Assembly (NCBI GenBank): GCA_016987375.1
Contig: PJRA01000263.1
Span: forward strand, 640,817 to 656,815
Direction of reading: 5' to 3'
From: Brachionus koreanus
Taxonomy: Eukaryota > Rotifera > Eurotatoria > Ploima > Brachionidae
DNA length: 15,999 nucleotides
Notes under the pieces: generated by a model
Database searches by the model: none
What the model was told of the DNA's origin: nothing
The model's input: only the letters and a program-made list of their open reading frames with translations
Shown here: piece by piece, positions 1 through 9,716 of the stretch
Position numbering within the stretch: the stretch's first letter is position 1
How the letters are laid out: each line of letters begins with the position of its first letter
Made by a program: the position numbers and the translations under genes

Positions 1-665
1 AGTGCTCAAATATCTTGTTTATATACAAGAATATTATCAGTGTAACATTGAGAAAATTTAAAAAGATAATCTTGTTTAGAAAAAAATAAACCATGTTGAA
101 AATTCAGCCATAATCCAATTAAATATACCTCATTACAGTAATAGAACATGTATTGCAGTGGCTTGCTTATTATTAATTGTCAACTAGCATGTTCAATAGT
201 TGGACATATACCAAAAGCTCATTATCCTACAAGTTTCCAATCTCCAAAATTCTTTACCCAGATACATTATTAATTAAAAACAGAATTTTAGTGCACTAAT
301 TGACTTGTTTAATTTCTTTATTGAATAATTTAATTATATTTACTGGCCAATTGAATAATTTTTCTGTCTACATTATTGATAAATTATCGAAATATTTTCA
401 AATAGATTTTATAAATAAAAATTTTAATTCTGGATTTTTTCCTTAATTCAAAATTTAAACTTACAACTAAAAACTTTAAGACCCAATTTAATATTCTATT
501 TTTTTTAAAGGAGAAAGAAAATACAAGGTCTATCTAAAAAGCATGGGAGTGATAACCAAGAACATTATGAGATTATCCTTCCTTGATACATGAAAGGCTT
601 AATTATCTAATTATCTGTATCCATTTTCTCTAACTTTAATTATTTTTTATTATTAGAAAAAAAAA
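1..665. other. AT-rich non-coding stretch, nothing recognised
   Basis: No open frame with protein-like composition, no RNA gene and no clear repeat was found on either strand. The sequence is a mix of A and T runs with scattered stops in all frames. Confidence 0.6.
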
Positions 666-719
666 TTTTGGGAATTTCCCGGGACTTGCCCGAACGGCAA
701 AAGCCTTCTTTTCAGCTCC
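666..719 (+). repeat. Short hairpin repeat, copy A (tRNA D-arm-like)
   Basis: A GC-richer island in AT-rich DNA. It contains the hairpin TTGCC-CGAAC-GGCAA and a pyrimidine tract ending TTCTTTTCAGC. A related copy on the same strand at 12032-12090 shares the start TTTTGG, the loop CGARC and the TCTTTTCAGC end. The stem also resembles the D-arm/A box of leucine or serine tRNAs, but no T-arm or B box follows, so it is not an intact tRNA. The function is unknown. It may be a short SINE-like or structured-RNA repeat. Confidence 0.5.
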
Positions 720-1148
720 TTTGCTAATGTTTGTTATTTAGTAAATCAACAAATTTAAGTTAAAGTAATTTAGTAATGTTTTAAAATTTAGAATTTAAGA
801 TCAAATTTGGCTAATTTTACAATTAACGCTTTTGTTGCATAAGAAAAAATAACATACAAATTTTAATTTACATTTTTTAAAGAATTTAGTTTATAGAACT
901 TTTCATCAACTTTTAGAGAAATGTTCATTCACCTTATTTTTAGTCTTGTTAATAAGCATAAAATTGTGTACAAATTATTTTTTTAAGAATATAGATAATT
1001 AGAAATAAATTAATAGACCTTCTTAGATTTCAACTTTCCTTATTCCCTAACACATAATTATACTCTTAATATTGCCGTAATTGAAGAATTTGAAACCTTT
1101 AATGAAGAAAATTTAGTTTAAATTGGATAAGTTTATTAAAAAAAATTA
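720..1148. other. AT-rich non-coding stretch
   Basis: Nothing supportable was seen on either strand. All frames are broken by frequent stops and no repeat edge is visible. Confidence 0.55.
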
Positions 1149-1199
1149 GGCGAGATCTTGGTCAATCGGTTAGAATGAGAACTTAATCCTTTCCTTCAG
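1149..1199 (+). repeat. tRNA-like relic (Lys-type D and anticodon arms)
   Basis: TGGTCAATCGGTTAGAAT fits the pol III A-box/D-arm pattern. The following ATGAGAACTTAATCC resembles the anticodon arm of a lysine tRNA in degraded form. No convincing B box or matching acceptor strand follows, so this looks like a 5' tRNA fragment or a decayed SINE head, not a working gene. It shares the TTCAG end and the CGG core with the repeats at 666 and 12032. Confidence 0.3.
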
Positions 1200-2100
1200 A
1201 TATACGATTAAGTTTTGAAGTGAAAAAAATAATTTTTAATAAGTGTAATCTAACATTACTAATTTTTTTTAAATCAATGTAAAAATTTTGAAAAATAAAT
1301 AATAAATTTTATGAATTAGATGCTATTTATCTTAAAAAGTCAAATGTAGAGTTGAATTATTTTGGTTTGGTCAAATTGGTTTTAACTAAACAAATAGAGA
1401 AAAATTCAGAGATCAATCATTTTTTTATTAATAAAAAACTAAAATGAGAAAACCCAGGCATTGTCTTTAGGTTTGATGTTGATGATAGAAAATGATATTG
1501 ATAAAGCCCATCTAAAAAATTAAAACAAGATACTCAATATTATCAAATAATTTTTAATTAAAATAATTTTTTACTTATAGAAAGAGCAAATAGTCTATTC
1601 ACGAAATTTTTAATAAGCAAGTCGAAACAAAAATTTATTTTTGAAGAAATAAAACAATAGGAAACATTCAATTCTTAAAATTCACTTAATTTTGTAAACC
1701 TCTCTAATCTTTTTATAATTTATAACTTTATTTTTTTTAATAAGCTAACTTCGTAAATACTTTAATTATATTTTTTAGTTTTTTTTTGTAAAAATCTAAA
1801 AAAAATCCAATTTGAAGGTTCTAATGAAAGCGAAAGGTATTCGCACAAACTCAAGAATGTTCCCCCTCAATTATTTATTAAATAACAAAATAAAAAATCT
1901 ATCAATTGTTGGGAACCCATTTTTCTAATCTAATAAATAATATAAAATCAATAAAAACATTGAGCATCAGCAATTTAACAGCGACTTAAAAAAATAGTTC
2001 TCCACTGCACCTGATTTGAATCAAAAATTTTATACACTTTTTGGAAAATTTAATTCTTTTTTACAGGACATCCCAAAATATTCAATTATTTCCTTTCACT
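1200..2100. other. AT-rich non-coding stretch
   Basis: No gene was recognised. Short GC-richer patches near 1440-1510 and 1820-1860 have no sustained open frame and no recognisable motif. Confidence 0.5.
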
Positions 2101-2228
2101 GAAAACTAATCAATTTTTATTTTCACTTAGTCATTTATCTTTTTAATTTTGATAAGACGTACAATTATCCACTTTGAGCTGCCTGGGATATTCCCTAAAA
2201 CTATTTAAATAAATAAATAAAAAAAAAG
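2101..2228 (+). mobile_element. 5'-truncated LINE 3' tail, copy 1
   Basis: The segment contains GAGCTGCCTGGGATATTCCC followed by a TAAATAAATAAA-type tail. A conserved hairpin-like box and a short tandem A-rich tail are typical of CR1/RTE-like non-LTR retrotransposon ends. A second copy on the same strand lies at 6301-6458, with shared upstream text including TTTTCACTTAGTCATT. No reverse transcriptase sequence precedes it, as expected for a heavily 5'-truncated insertion. The family is inferred from the tail structure only. Confidence 0.55.
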
Positions 2229-3467
2229 AAACACGCTCAAATGTTCTGATCAACAAATTTTTCATCAAAAAGTCAAACAAACCACCAATAATTAAGATCA
2301 AACCTGGTTGTTTTGAATTCAACAGATAGTACTCTTTAGATTCACTTCGCTCTACTTAGATTAGCTAAAAACTATAAACTTATTTTATTAGCAAAAATGT
2401 TCACATAACTAATTTTATTTACTAACACTGTGCTAAAATGAGAGACTTATTAATCCTGAGGATAAAAAGAAATAGCAACCCAAAAAAAAATTAATAATGC
2501 ACTTTTCAATCAAAATTAATAATAAATAATACTAAAATTACCTATTCTTAAAATTTTTGTCGAAGAAATCCAAATGAAACAAAGAAATCCTAACTATTGA
2601 GCAATTTAAAAACAACTTAAAACATTTAAAACAACTACAAGATCACAAGTCTTTTTTTTTTTAATTATTACTATGTTTTGTTAGTAGAATAAATCTAAAA
2701 TATTCTTTACCAATTTTAATCTAGTATATCATTTACTATTCTAGATTTTCAAAAACACCATCTTACAAAATTACTGTACCAAGTTAAACATTTTTTTAGA
2801 ACTAAATCTTATAATTAAATTTAATTTAGTTAAGGTGACTTAAGAGGTTTTTTTTTATCACTGAAAAGTCTGATGATTTTTCTAGTTCATTTAAAAAAAA
2901 AAAATTTTTTTAAATATAATCTCAATGAAATAACGTTTTAACAAATGACATAAAAGTCAACTAAAAATCAACGTGTAATACTTAAAAAGAAATTTTTATT
3001 ATTTATAAGTCAGGTACCCTTTTTAGAGCCTTAAAAGTAATATTTAAATATAAATACAAATTAATTTTTTTTCTACATAATGCTTGCCCATGAAAATTTT
3101 GATTAGACCATTTTGTCGTTTATGTCTTATTTTATAATAGGTTGTAGAGACCAACTAGACAATGATTGTCTATATTTCTAGTGGAAGATAAATTAAATCA
3201 AGAATAAACTGATATCATAAATAAATACTCATTGTTTATTTTGATATAATTCTAGTGGTTTTAAGAAATCTCTACATTTACAATCAACACATATTTAACT
3301 AGACACAATTAAAAAATAGAACTCAGTTATAAGCCGCTTTGCAAAAATCAAGTCAAGTTTAAATCTAAAAATATTCTTAAAAAAGTAAATCAGATTTTCA
3401 ATTTTCAAAAGCTGTTAAATTTTATAAATAAAATTCAATTGGTTAATTTAAAGTCAAAATGTAATAG
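2229..3467. other. AT-rich non-coding stretch downstream of the ferritin-like gene
   Basis: No gene was recognised. The only local structure noted is a small perfect palindrome, AGACAAT-G-ATTGTCT, near 3160. On the minus strand this stretch is the 3' flank of the ferritin-like gene. I saw no clean AATAAA signal close to its stop. Confidence 0.5.
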
Positions 3468-4201
3468 TTAAAATTTCTCATTTAGTTCGTTGTCTAACAA
3501 GTGTATGCCAATTTGATTTAAGTTGTGACTAACACCATTTATGTGAGCTGGATGCTGATCAAAGCGAACTATTTTCCTAAACAAATCAGCCATAAATTTT
3601 ATTCTGTCCACTTTTTGATTAAGCAAATTTCCATCCAAAAAATGCGCAGACTAAAATTAAATTTTAATAAGAGTCAACAAAAAAAAACTTAATGATAGGT
3701 GTTTACATAGATATCATTTTCACCTGGCATATCATAGAATCCTTTTAAGCGATTATTGTATTTTTGCACACAATAAATTTCAGATGAATTGCTACTGGTT
3801 GCTTGATGCAATACAAGCAAGTGTCTATTGAGACGCTTTTCAGCATTGAGGAATTTTCTAATTATAGAACTCTCGTTGGCAAAGTAGTCGTATTGATTTA
3901 TTGTGCTGTAAAATCGATAACCAGGTGTTTCCAAATTGCCACCTCTTTGAACTATGTAATCTGATATTTTCTCTATATTGTTGACCTGTGTTTGCCAAAA
4001 ATTTTTGAACATCTTTCCAAAACCATGTAAAGCAACTCTGTCGTGTCTCATATAAATACTCTTTTTTTTCACAAAATTAAATTATTACTTTAGACTAAAA
4101 AAAAAAATCTACTGCATTCAAATATTCCATGCCTAGTTCAAACTCATGCTGTAAATATCTGTTAAGCATACAATTAACTCCAAAATGTTGTATTGCTCTT
4201 G
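3468..4201 (-). CDS. Divergent ferritin-like protein, spliced, ferroxidase ligands lost
   Basis: Three minus-strand exons are visible: about 4201 or 4197 to 4113, 4060-3707 and 3650-3468. Their introns are 52 and 56 bp with GT/AG ends, both in phase 0. Joined, they follow the four-helix ferritin fold with few gaps. LNR plus HEFELGMEYL matches helix A, HDRVALHGFGKMFK the start of helix B, QRGG its end, NAEKRLNRHLLVLH helix C, and LLNQKV helix D. In human H-chain numbering, Glu27, Tyr34 and Glu107 are kept, but Glu61, Glu62, His65 and Gln141 are replaced by Thr, Gln, Asn and Lys. A ferroxidase role is therefore unlikely; an L-like, structural or other role is inferred. There is also an insertion of roughly 20 residues before helix D. 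No ATG lies upstream in the first exon, so a 5' exon is missing. The ORF at 5228-5419 could supply it in phase, giving 266 residues with a signal peptide. A decaying pseudogene is possible, but no frame break is seen. Confidence 0.75.
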
Positions 4202-4459
4202 CTTTTTGGTGAATATTTAAAATTAAATTAAATAATTAATAGAGTAGACTCAATTTTTTCTAATTTCAGTCTTTAAAGTTGTTTCACAGTGCTAATTATT
4301 TAGGTTACATAGTATTATATTTTGTTATTTTCCTTTAGAATTGGTAAGAATTTTTTTTTTAAGAAAACTTTTCTAACAGCTCAGTGTATCAAGTAAGTAA
4401 AAATTTTTTTTTAAATTTTTTTTTCTAGCTGAATAAAATGACGGTAAGAACTATCAGAC
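4202..4459. other. Spacer or part of a long ferritin 5' intron
   Basis: AT-rich sequence without a recognisable gene. If the signal-peptide ORF at 5228-5419 is the first ferritin exon, this is the 3' part of a roughly 1 kb intron. Confidence 0.4.
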
Positions 4460-4530
4460 CCCTTAGTATAGTCGAGTGATTTGTGTGCTAGTAATGCAAG
4501 TAGAGTACCAAAGGTTCAATAGTCCAAGGG
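4460..4530 (+). repeat. tRNA-like sequence or SINE head with A and B boxes
   Basis: A 71-base stretch carries an A-box-like TAGTCGAGTGA at 4469-4479 and a B-box-like GGTTCAATAGTCC at 4513-4525. The ends CCCTTAG and CCAAGGG can pair at six of seven positions. An internal six-pair stem (TTGTGT/ATGCAA) encloses a seven-base loop. The T-arm has a two-base insertion and does not fold canonically. The loop also lacks the invariant U33. A tRNA pseudogene or the head of a tRNA-derived SINE is therefore more likely than a functional tRNA. Confidence 0.45.
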
Positions 4531-5227
4531 AGGAAAATGTTACATATGTCTATAAAAAGTATAATGGTATTCTTAACAGCCTTGAAGATATACCTAGACA
4601 AATAGAATTTTATTTAAAATAAAAATTGATAAAATTTTGTGTATTTATTGTAATTAATCAGTCTCTGAAGCCTATTGATGAGTCTTGAAACTTATAAAAG
4701 TCTTTTGATAATTATAAACTTAATTTCATCAGGTTATTTTCTAATTTAATAAAAAATTAAAAAATTTTTTTTTGATATTAGCAATTTTTAGCTAATAATC
4801 CTAAAATTACGCCTTTTTCTAACTTTTAGTTTTTTTCCTATTATTTTTCAATGGCATTCAGGATATCCCAAAATACTGCATGAACCACAGGCAATGTTAT
4901 TTTATCAGTAAAAAATTTCAGACATCTGAAATTATATTTTGCTTTTTTTTATCTTAATTTTTTGAAAATTTATTGTTCACTGATAAATAACTTTTTTATT
5001 TATTTTCTAAATTTAATGAAACTTAAGTCACATGAATTAATGTTAGACATATGCTGTTAATTAATAATAAGACTACTTGAAAGCTAATGAAAACTTGAAA
5101 TAAAAACAGCCCGCATAAAAAAATCAATAGCAATTGATAGAGGTATTTTTAAATATTGATTTGAGCTTATTTACAGTTTAAGCGATTATAGAACATATTT
5201 ATTGAAATCTTGAGTTCTAAATAACTT
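4531..5227. other. AT-rich spacer
   Basis: No exon with ferritin similarity or other recognisable coding was found. A short phrase near 4862 (GGATATCCCAAAATACT) resembles one near 2065 (GGACATCCCAAAATATT), hinting at more repeat debris. Confidence 0.4.
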
Positions 5228-5419
5228 TTATTTTAATAACTTTTGTCTATCAGAATTGAGATAAGAAATAATTTTGAAAATTGAGTCCACTCGATTGAGA
5301 CATTTTAGATTACATTCAAGTTTTGGTCGTGGATTAAGAGAACGAATATTAAACGCGTCAAATGACTTTTGTATTGATAAAATACCAATCAAAATTATAC
5401 ATAAATTGTATTTGATCAT
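5228..5419 (-). CDS. Small secreted-peptide ORF, or 5' exon of the ferritin-like gene
   Basis: The 63-codon frame starts MIKYNLCIILIGILSIQ, a good signal peptide with a basic start and a hydrophobic core. It continues with a Lys/Asn/Leu-rich stretch holding two cysteines (ECNLKC) and ends at TAA. Alone it would be a small secreted peptide of no recognised family. Alternatively a GT at 5240-5239 could serve as a donor. That gives a phase-2 junction compatible with an acceptor before 4197 and keeps the ferritin-like frame open throughout. Secreted ferritins with signal peptides are known in arthropods. The implied intron of about 1 kb would be long for this locus, so the link is tentative. Confidence 0.4.
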   Translation of the reverse strand: MIKYNLCIILIGILSIQKSFDAFNIRSLNPRPKLECNLKCLNRVDSIFKIISYLNSDRQKLLK

Positions 5420-5842
5420 TTCTAAATAAAAAATAAATTATTAAAGATAAATTTTTTAAGCATTCTTTATTTTTTAATTTAAAAATTTTAAGCTGATTTT
5501 TTCAAGTCTAATGTTCAATTGAGAAGCTTATCGTCTATTCAGTCAAAATAACACTTGAAAACACAACTTGAAATTTTTTTATTAATGTTATCTAAATTAG
5601 ATAAATATTATAATAGCTTTATCTTAAATTGGTTGCTATCATAAGATTTATGTTTTGTGAACAATAAGTTTTTGTTCTATTAATATGTCTGGAATATTTG
5701 CATCGGCAAAATCACTTAGCACAATTGATAATTTTGAGTGCAAGCTTGGTAAAACAAAATAATTTTTATGTGTAAAAAAATTTATCTGTGTTCAATACCA
5801 TTTAGATTAAATATTACTACTATATAATTTGTATACAAAATA
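5420..5842. other. AT-rich spacer
   Basis: No gene, RNA or repeat edge is recognised. This would be the promoter side of the minus-strand ORF at 5228-5419, but no clear TATA element stands out from the AT-rich background. Confidence 0.4.
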
Positions 5843-6118
5843 TGTTTTGTGAGATTTGGTACAAATTAAACAATTTGAACAAAAAAAAATGCTAAAATAT
5901 TTAATAACTTTTTTCTGAAGGCTTTTAATTAGTTCTGGAAGTGCAACAAACTGCAACATACTTAGTTGCACCTAAAGTTTTTCACATTTTTCATAATAGT
6001 GTAACTTTGAATGTTACACCATGTTGCATTTACAGAACTTGCTTTTGACTTTTGAGAGAAAAGTTATAAGAATTTTTAACATTTTGTTCTGTTCAATTGT
6101 ACTAAATTTCACAAAACC
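5843..6118. mobile_element. Foldback (long inverted repeat) element
   Basis: The left arm starts GTTTTGTGAGATTTGGTAC. Read in reverse complement, the right end starts GTTTTGTGAAATTTAGTAC. The match continues, with substitutions, through AACTTTT, AGTTCTG, TGCAACA and AGTTRCAC almost to the centre, giving arms of about 125 bases. No coding capacity is seen. This is the structure of a MITE or foldback element. A single left arm occurs at 8931-9056. No target-site duplication was recognised because of the AT-rich surroundings. Confidence 0.6.
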
Positions 6119-6300
6119 TACAAAATAAAAACTTAAAATTAAAATAGAATATATTTATCTTTAAATAGCTTAGAAAAAAAGTTCAGCTTGTATATTCCTA
6201 GCATGAAAATTTAAAATAGCTAAAAATTTTTGTTTAATTTGATATTTTTTCAAAAAATTTTTCATCAAATCAAAAAAAAAAATTAATTCTCTTTTCAATT

Positions 6301-6458
6301 CTAAAAACTAGTCATTTTTTTTTTCACTTAGTCATTATCTTTTTTTATTTTGTATGTTTTTTATTCAATTGCTAGGCTGACAAGAAGGACTATGATCCAC
6401 TATGATCCATTCTAAGCTGCCTGGGGTATTCCCTAAATTTTTTAAATAAAAAAAAAAA
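6301..6458 (+). mobile_element. 5'-truncated LINE 3' tail, copy 2
   Basis: Related to 2101-2228: shared TTTTCACTTAGTCATT and then AAGCTGCCTGGGGTATTCCC, followed by TTTAAATAAAA and an A-run. A short internal duplication, CTATGATCCA repeated in tandem near 6390-6408, is unique to this copy. Interpreted as a second truncated non-LTR insertion in the same orientation. Confidence 0.55.
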
Positions 6459-7044
6459 TTTTTATCATTAATTTTTGCTGAAAATTTAAGACAAAAATAG
6501 TCTCAATTTTGGTTCTAATTTTTTTACTGGCAATTAAATTGCAATTTTTTGACATTTTAATCGATCATTGGTATTATTTTTTTTCAATTTAAAAATTAAA
6601 AGTTACTTAAAAAGAGTACAATTTTTTAAAGAATAAATGTTAAATGACTTAACTAAAGGCTCCAATAAATGCCTCAAAGAAAAAATCATGAAAGGACAAA
6701 GGTTCAAAATCTAAAAAATGAATATTCGGGCAAAATAGAAGCTTTGATAAAATTTAATTTTGATCAAAAAAACTTGCAACTTTTGAAAGATGCAATTTCT
6801 TCTGAACATAATTAAATTTTTCAAATATTTTTAAAATAAATTATGATTATTATTATTTTTTATTAAAAAATCAAAAAGTTTCATAAATTGTAATCTAGGC
6901 ATTATTTTGTAATGCCTATTATTTTTTTATTTTGTAATGTATTTTGTAATTCACTTTGGAATTGGGAAAGGGACGAACGAAAGACAAAAGAATTTTGGGT
7001 TTGTATTTAGAACAGTTAAGAAAACCGTGTAAAGTTTAGAGAGA
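6459..7044. other. AT-rich spacer upstream of a small plus-strand gene model
   Basis: No gene recognised. The last about 95 bases before the ATG at 7045 are less AT-rich than the rest and could be a 5' UTR. No TATA element was identified with confidence. Confidence 0.4.
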
Positions 7045-7366
7045 ATGGAATATGAACCTGACGTTCTGATACCAGACAATCCCATTGAAATTACAAATGG
7101 TTTTAAAGAAGCTTTTAGTTTGGAAAAGTTAAAGGTTTACTATTATATTAATTAACTTTAATAAATCATAGTCAGAAAGTTACAGAAATTTTTGAATATT
7201 TCTAGAATCAATAGTGCAGTGAAGATAGAAATTGTCAGTCATCAATTGAAAGAAATTGTCAGAAAGGTAATCTTTCTAGAAAGCCAAATAAAAGTATTTA
7301 TCATCTTGTTGAAATATAATATTTTAGTTTAATATTTTAAATATTTTAATTCAGTTACAGTTGTAA
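7045..7366 (+). CDS. Putative small spliced gene, unknown protein
   Basis: Exon 1 (7045-7134) begins with ATG in the context GAGAATGG and reads 30 codons, including EYEPDVLIPDNP. A 51-bp intron (GTTTAC to TTACAG) leads in phase 0 to exon 2 (7186-7266), whose 27 codons include FLNISRINSAVKIEIV and SHQLKEIVRK. A second donor, GTAATC, follows. Acceptors at 7326-7327 or 7353-7354 both run in frame into a TAA at 7364-7366. The intron size and ends match the P2X and ferritin introns, and base composition is less AT-rich than the flanks. The product would be about 60-69 residues with no family recognised. The third exon is weak, and the model could be part of a longer gene. Confidence 0.4.
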
Positions 7367-7661
7367 ATAATGATGATACATAAAACTAAAGTAACAAAAA
7401 ATGCTGGAAGAAATTACTTTTTTCGATAGCGAATTAAAAGACTAATTTTCTCGTCTAAAGATTAATAAATTTTATTTTTCTTAAACTAGCTTTAGACTCA
7501 AACCTTTAAAAAGATTATTGAGGATTAAAGGTACTTTTGAACGGTCAGGATCTTGATTGATCAATATAATTCTTTTTTTAATCAATTTTTTTTTTCAAGA
7601 CAATAATTTAAAAATAATAAATAATTATTAAATTCTAAGAATCAATATAAAATCAATCACT
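7367..7661. other. AT-rich spacer
   Basis: Nothing firm. A short plus-strand frame starting ATG at 7401 (MLEEITFFDSELKD, then stop) looks protein-like, but I found no in-phase splice linking it to the exons just upstream. Confidence 0.3.
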
Positions 7662-7826
7662 ATTAGGAATAGTGTCAGAGAGAGAACGCACCTTTGCCTG
7701 ACTGCTGTACACACTTTGAATCTCTTAGATTGCCCTTATTCCAGAATCATACTACACTCAAATTTCTTTTGGAAGAGTTTTATCAAGTTAATTATTTTCT
7801 GTGGTAAGCGCTTTTATCTGAAATAA
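7662..7826 (+). pseudogene. Coding-like open frame of unknown origin
   Basis: A 54-codon open frame ends at TAA 7824-7826 and has a composition unlike its flanks. Its first part, near 7670-7770, is clearly GC-richer and includes SVRERTHLCLTAVHTLNLL. There is no ATG near the start and no recognised domain. It could be a piece of a decayed transposon or an isolated exon. I cannot distinguish these. Confidence 0.2.
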
Positions 7827-7892
7827 CATTGACAAATAAGTTTAATTTTGAATTGGTTTTTAATTGAAAAATAGTGACAGCTAATCGTAACA

Positions 7893-8149
7893 TTAAATTG
7901 TTTTTTGGAACCAACTTGCTTTTATAATTGCAAAATCACCTATCCTATCTCGAACAAGAAAAGCTCTTTCATTGTTAAGATTGAGTGTGAAAGAAGATTC
8001 AACTTGGCCGGGTGATGGCATTTGACTTGAATCAATTAGATGAGCCGATGCAACACAACCACCATTATATAAAAGTCTTACACTTGACCATTTTAATCTC
8101 GGAATGTGCAAGATTTCGGCTTGGTAAATTACAATTTCATTTTTACTAT
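7893..8149 (-). CDS. Putative terminal exon of an unrecognised gene
   Basis: The minus-strand frame runs from a strong splice acceptor (a T-run then ACAG, at 8151-8150) to TAA at 7893-7895, about 84 codons. The sequence is well mixed and protein-like, for example EILHIPRLKWSSVRLLYN, GGCVASAHLID and NNERAFLVRDRIGDFAI. No ATG lies in the early part, so it is more likely a last exon than a whole gene. A donor-like GT about 95 bases upstream, after a short frame with CSCPCP, is compatible in phase (1 base plus 2 bases), but that exon is not secure. I recognise no family. Confidence 0.4.
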
Positions 8150-8930
8150 CTGTAAAAAAATAAAGTATGATTTTTCTCTTAAGTTAGTTTATTTTGCTCA
8201 AGAGTTATTTCTAAATAAATCGCATCTGTATCTTCAAAACTTGGTATAGGACATGGACATGAACAATACATTATCACTCTCGACAAATTCAAATTCACAT
8301 TTTTTTTAGCTTATTTATTGAAATTTCGTCTGATATTAGCTCGTGTTCATTTCTAAATAAACTAAAATAAAAAATGTCCTTTTTATTGTTTACAATTAAT
8401 TAATCAAAACTTAAAAGGCCCACACTATCAAAATATTTTACCAAATTTAACTTATCGTTTGTTATGTATTTACTTTCAAATAAAATTAAGGATAATTTAA
8501 GTGATTGTAACCGTTATTTTCATACTAAAATTGTTGTCTTTGTTTAAAATTGTTTTGGAAGCTGCATCTTCCAAGTGCTTGGTGCATCATATTAATATTC
8601 GGCTATGAACGGTTGATCAACATCTAATTAAATGTAATTTAGGCGTAATTTTTTAAAAAAATTAAAAAGGTTATAATTGAAAATCAGTACTTTTTTTAAA
8701 ATTAAATCAATGAGATATAAATTTACTTTGACACTGAATTTTTGATTTTAATTTTTTTATTTTTTAATACAATCTTTTAGCTTGGAAAGATTTTAATTTT
8801 GATTTAAAAAAAATCCCAAAATGCAATGCTATGAAATTGAGCATTTGAAATTTTTGATCAATAAATGCAAGTTAAAAATTGATCAAAATTTCCTCGTTTT
8901 TAAGAGTATTTAGAACAATCAATTCAAAAG
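8150..8930. other. Spacer with possible upstream exon debris
   Basis: At 8179-8271 (minus) lies a 30-codon frame with CSCPCP and SFEDTDAIYLEITLEQ. It is coding-like but too short to call, and might belong to the exon at 7893-8149. The remainder is AT-rich with nothing recognised, apart from a GC-richer patch near 8560-8590 containing the palindrome CCAAGTGCTTGG. Confidence 0.3.
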
Positions 8931-9056
8931 GTTTTGTGAAATTTGGTACAAAATAAACAAATAGAACAAAAAAAATGCTAAAAAATCTTATAACTTTTTT
9001 TCTGAAGAATTATAATTAGTCCTGTAACAAACTGCATCATACTTGAACTGACTAAA
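8931..9056 (+). repeat. Solo arm of the foldback element
   Basis: Begins GTTTTGTGAAATTTGGTAC and follows the left arm of the element at 5843-6118 through AACTTTTTTCTGAAG, TTAGT.CTG and AACAAACTGCA. The matching right arm is not present downstream. It is therefore a truncated copy. Confidence 0.55.
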
Positions 9057-9502
9057 GTAGGTACATTCTGAATGAATTGATGTATTAGAGTTTTCGTTTA
9101 CTTTTTTACCATTCAGTTCATCTATTTTTCTTTTAAATGCATTATATTATTTTAGTTTTTCAAATAATTTTTTAAGATAATTTTTAGTCATATTTATATT
9201 TAGTAAATAAAATCAATTAGAAAGTAAGTTTGAAAGTGAGTTTTTTTATTTCCGTTTTTAGGCAATGTATGGGTAAATTTAAAAAAATCGGAAATCCGAG
9301 TAAATTTTGACTGAAGATATTTCAGATTTTTTTTTTCAGAATTATTCAAAATTTTTTTTTAGAAATTTCAGAAATTCTGAAGAAACTACAGGTAGGTCAA
9401 TATATTAAATCATTTTTTATATATTTTTTTAATTACATCTTAAATTAAAAATGTTTTTAAAAAAAATTAATTTATTTTCAATGAAAAAAAAATATAAGTA
9501 AG
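9057..9502. other. AT-rich spacer
   Basis: No gene or RNA recognised. A local stretch near 9280-9390 with repeated TTTCAGA/AATTC phrases looks like simple low-complexity sequence. Confidence 0.4.
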
Positions 9503-9571
9503 AGTAAAATAAAATGGATCGTAAAAACTCTCCGCTCCCGCCTTTGAGTACTAAATGAATTTTATTTTACT
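9503..9571. repeat. 69-bp inverted repeat with GC-rich core
   Basis: AGTAAAATAAAAT at 9503-9515 is exactly inverted at 9559-9571. The 43-base interior includes a markedly GC-richer block (CTCCGCTCCCGCC). It could be a very small MITE or an RNA hairpin. No related copy was seen in the window. Confidence 0.45.
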
Positions 9572-9716
9572 AAAATGAAAGCCTAAAAAAATTAAAAAAT
9601 TGATTTTAATATTTAAATAAGATATTATGTATAAAAAGAGGTGAAGAGTTTTTCTATAAATTAAAAAAAATACTATAAAAATAAATGTATGACTTTTGAA
9701 GTTACAATCTTTTTCT

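Noticed and set aside
669..682. GGGAATTTCCC palindrome resembling an NF-kappaB site
   Set aside because: It is part of the hairpin repeat, has no nearby gene and is not kept in the other copy (GGAGATTTACC).
666..719. Functional leucine or serine tRNA gene
   Set aside because: Only the D-arm resembles a tRNA. There is no acceptor pairing, T-arm or B box.
8179..8271. Short minus-strand frame with CSCPCP as a zinc-binding peptide
   Set aside because: Only 30 codons, no signal peptide, no support beyond an open frame. Kept only as a possible upstream exon for 7893-8149.
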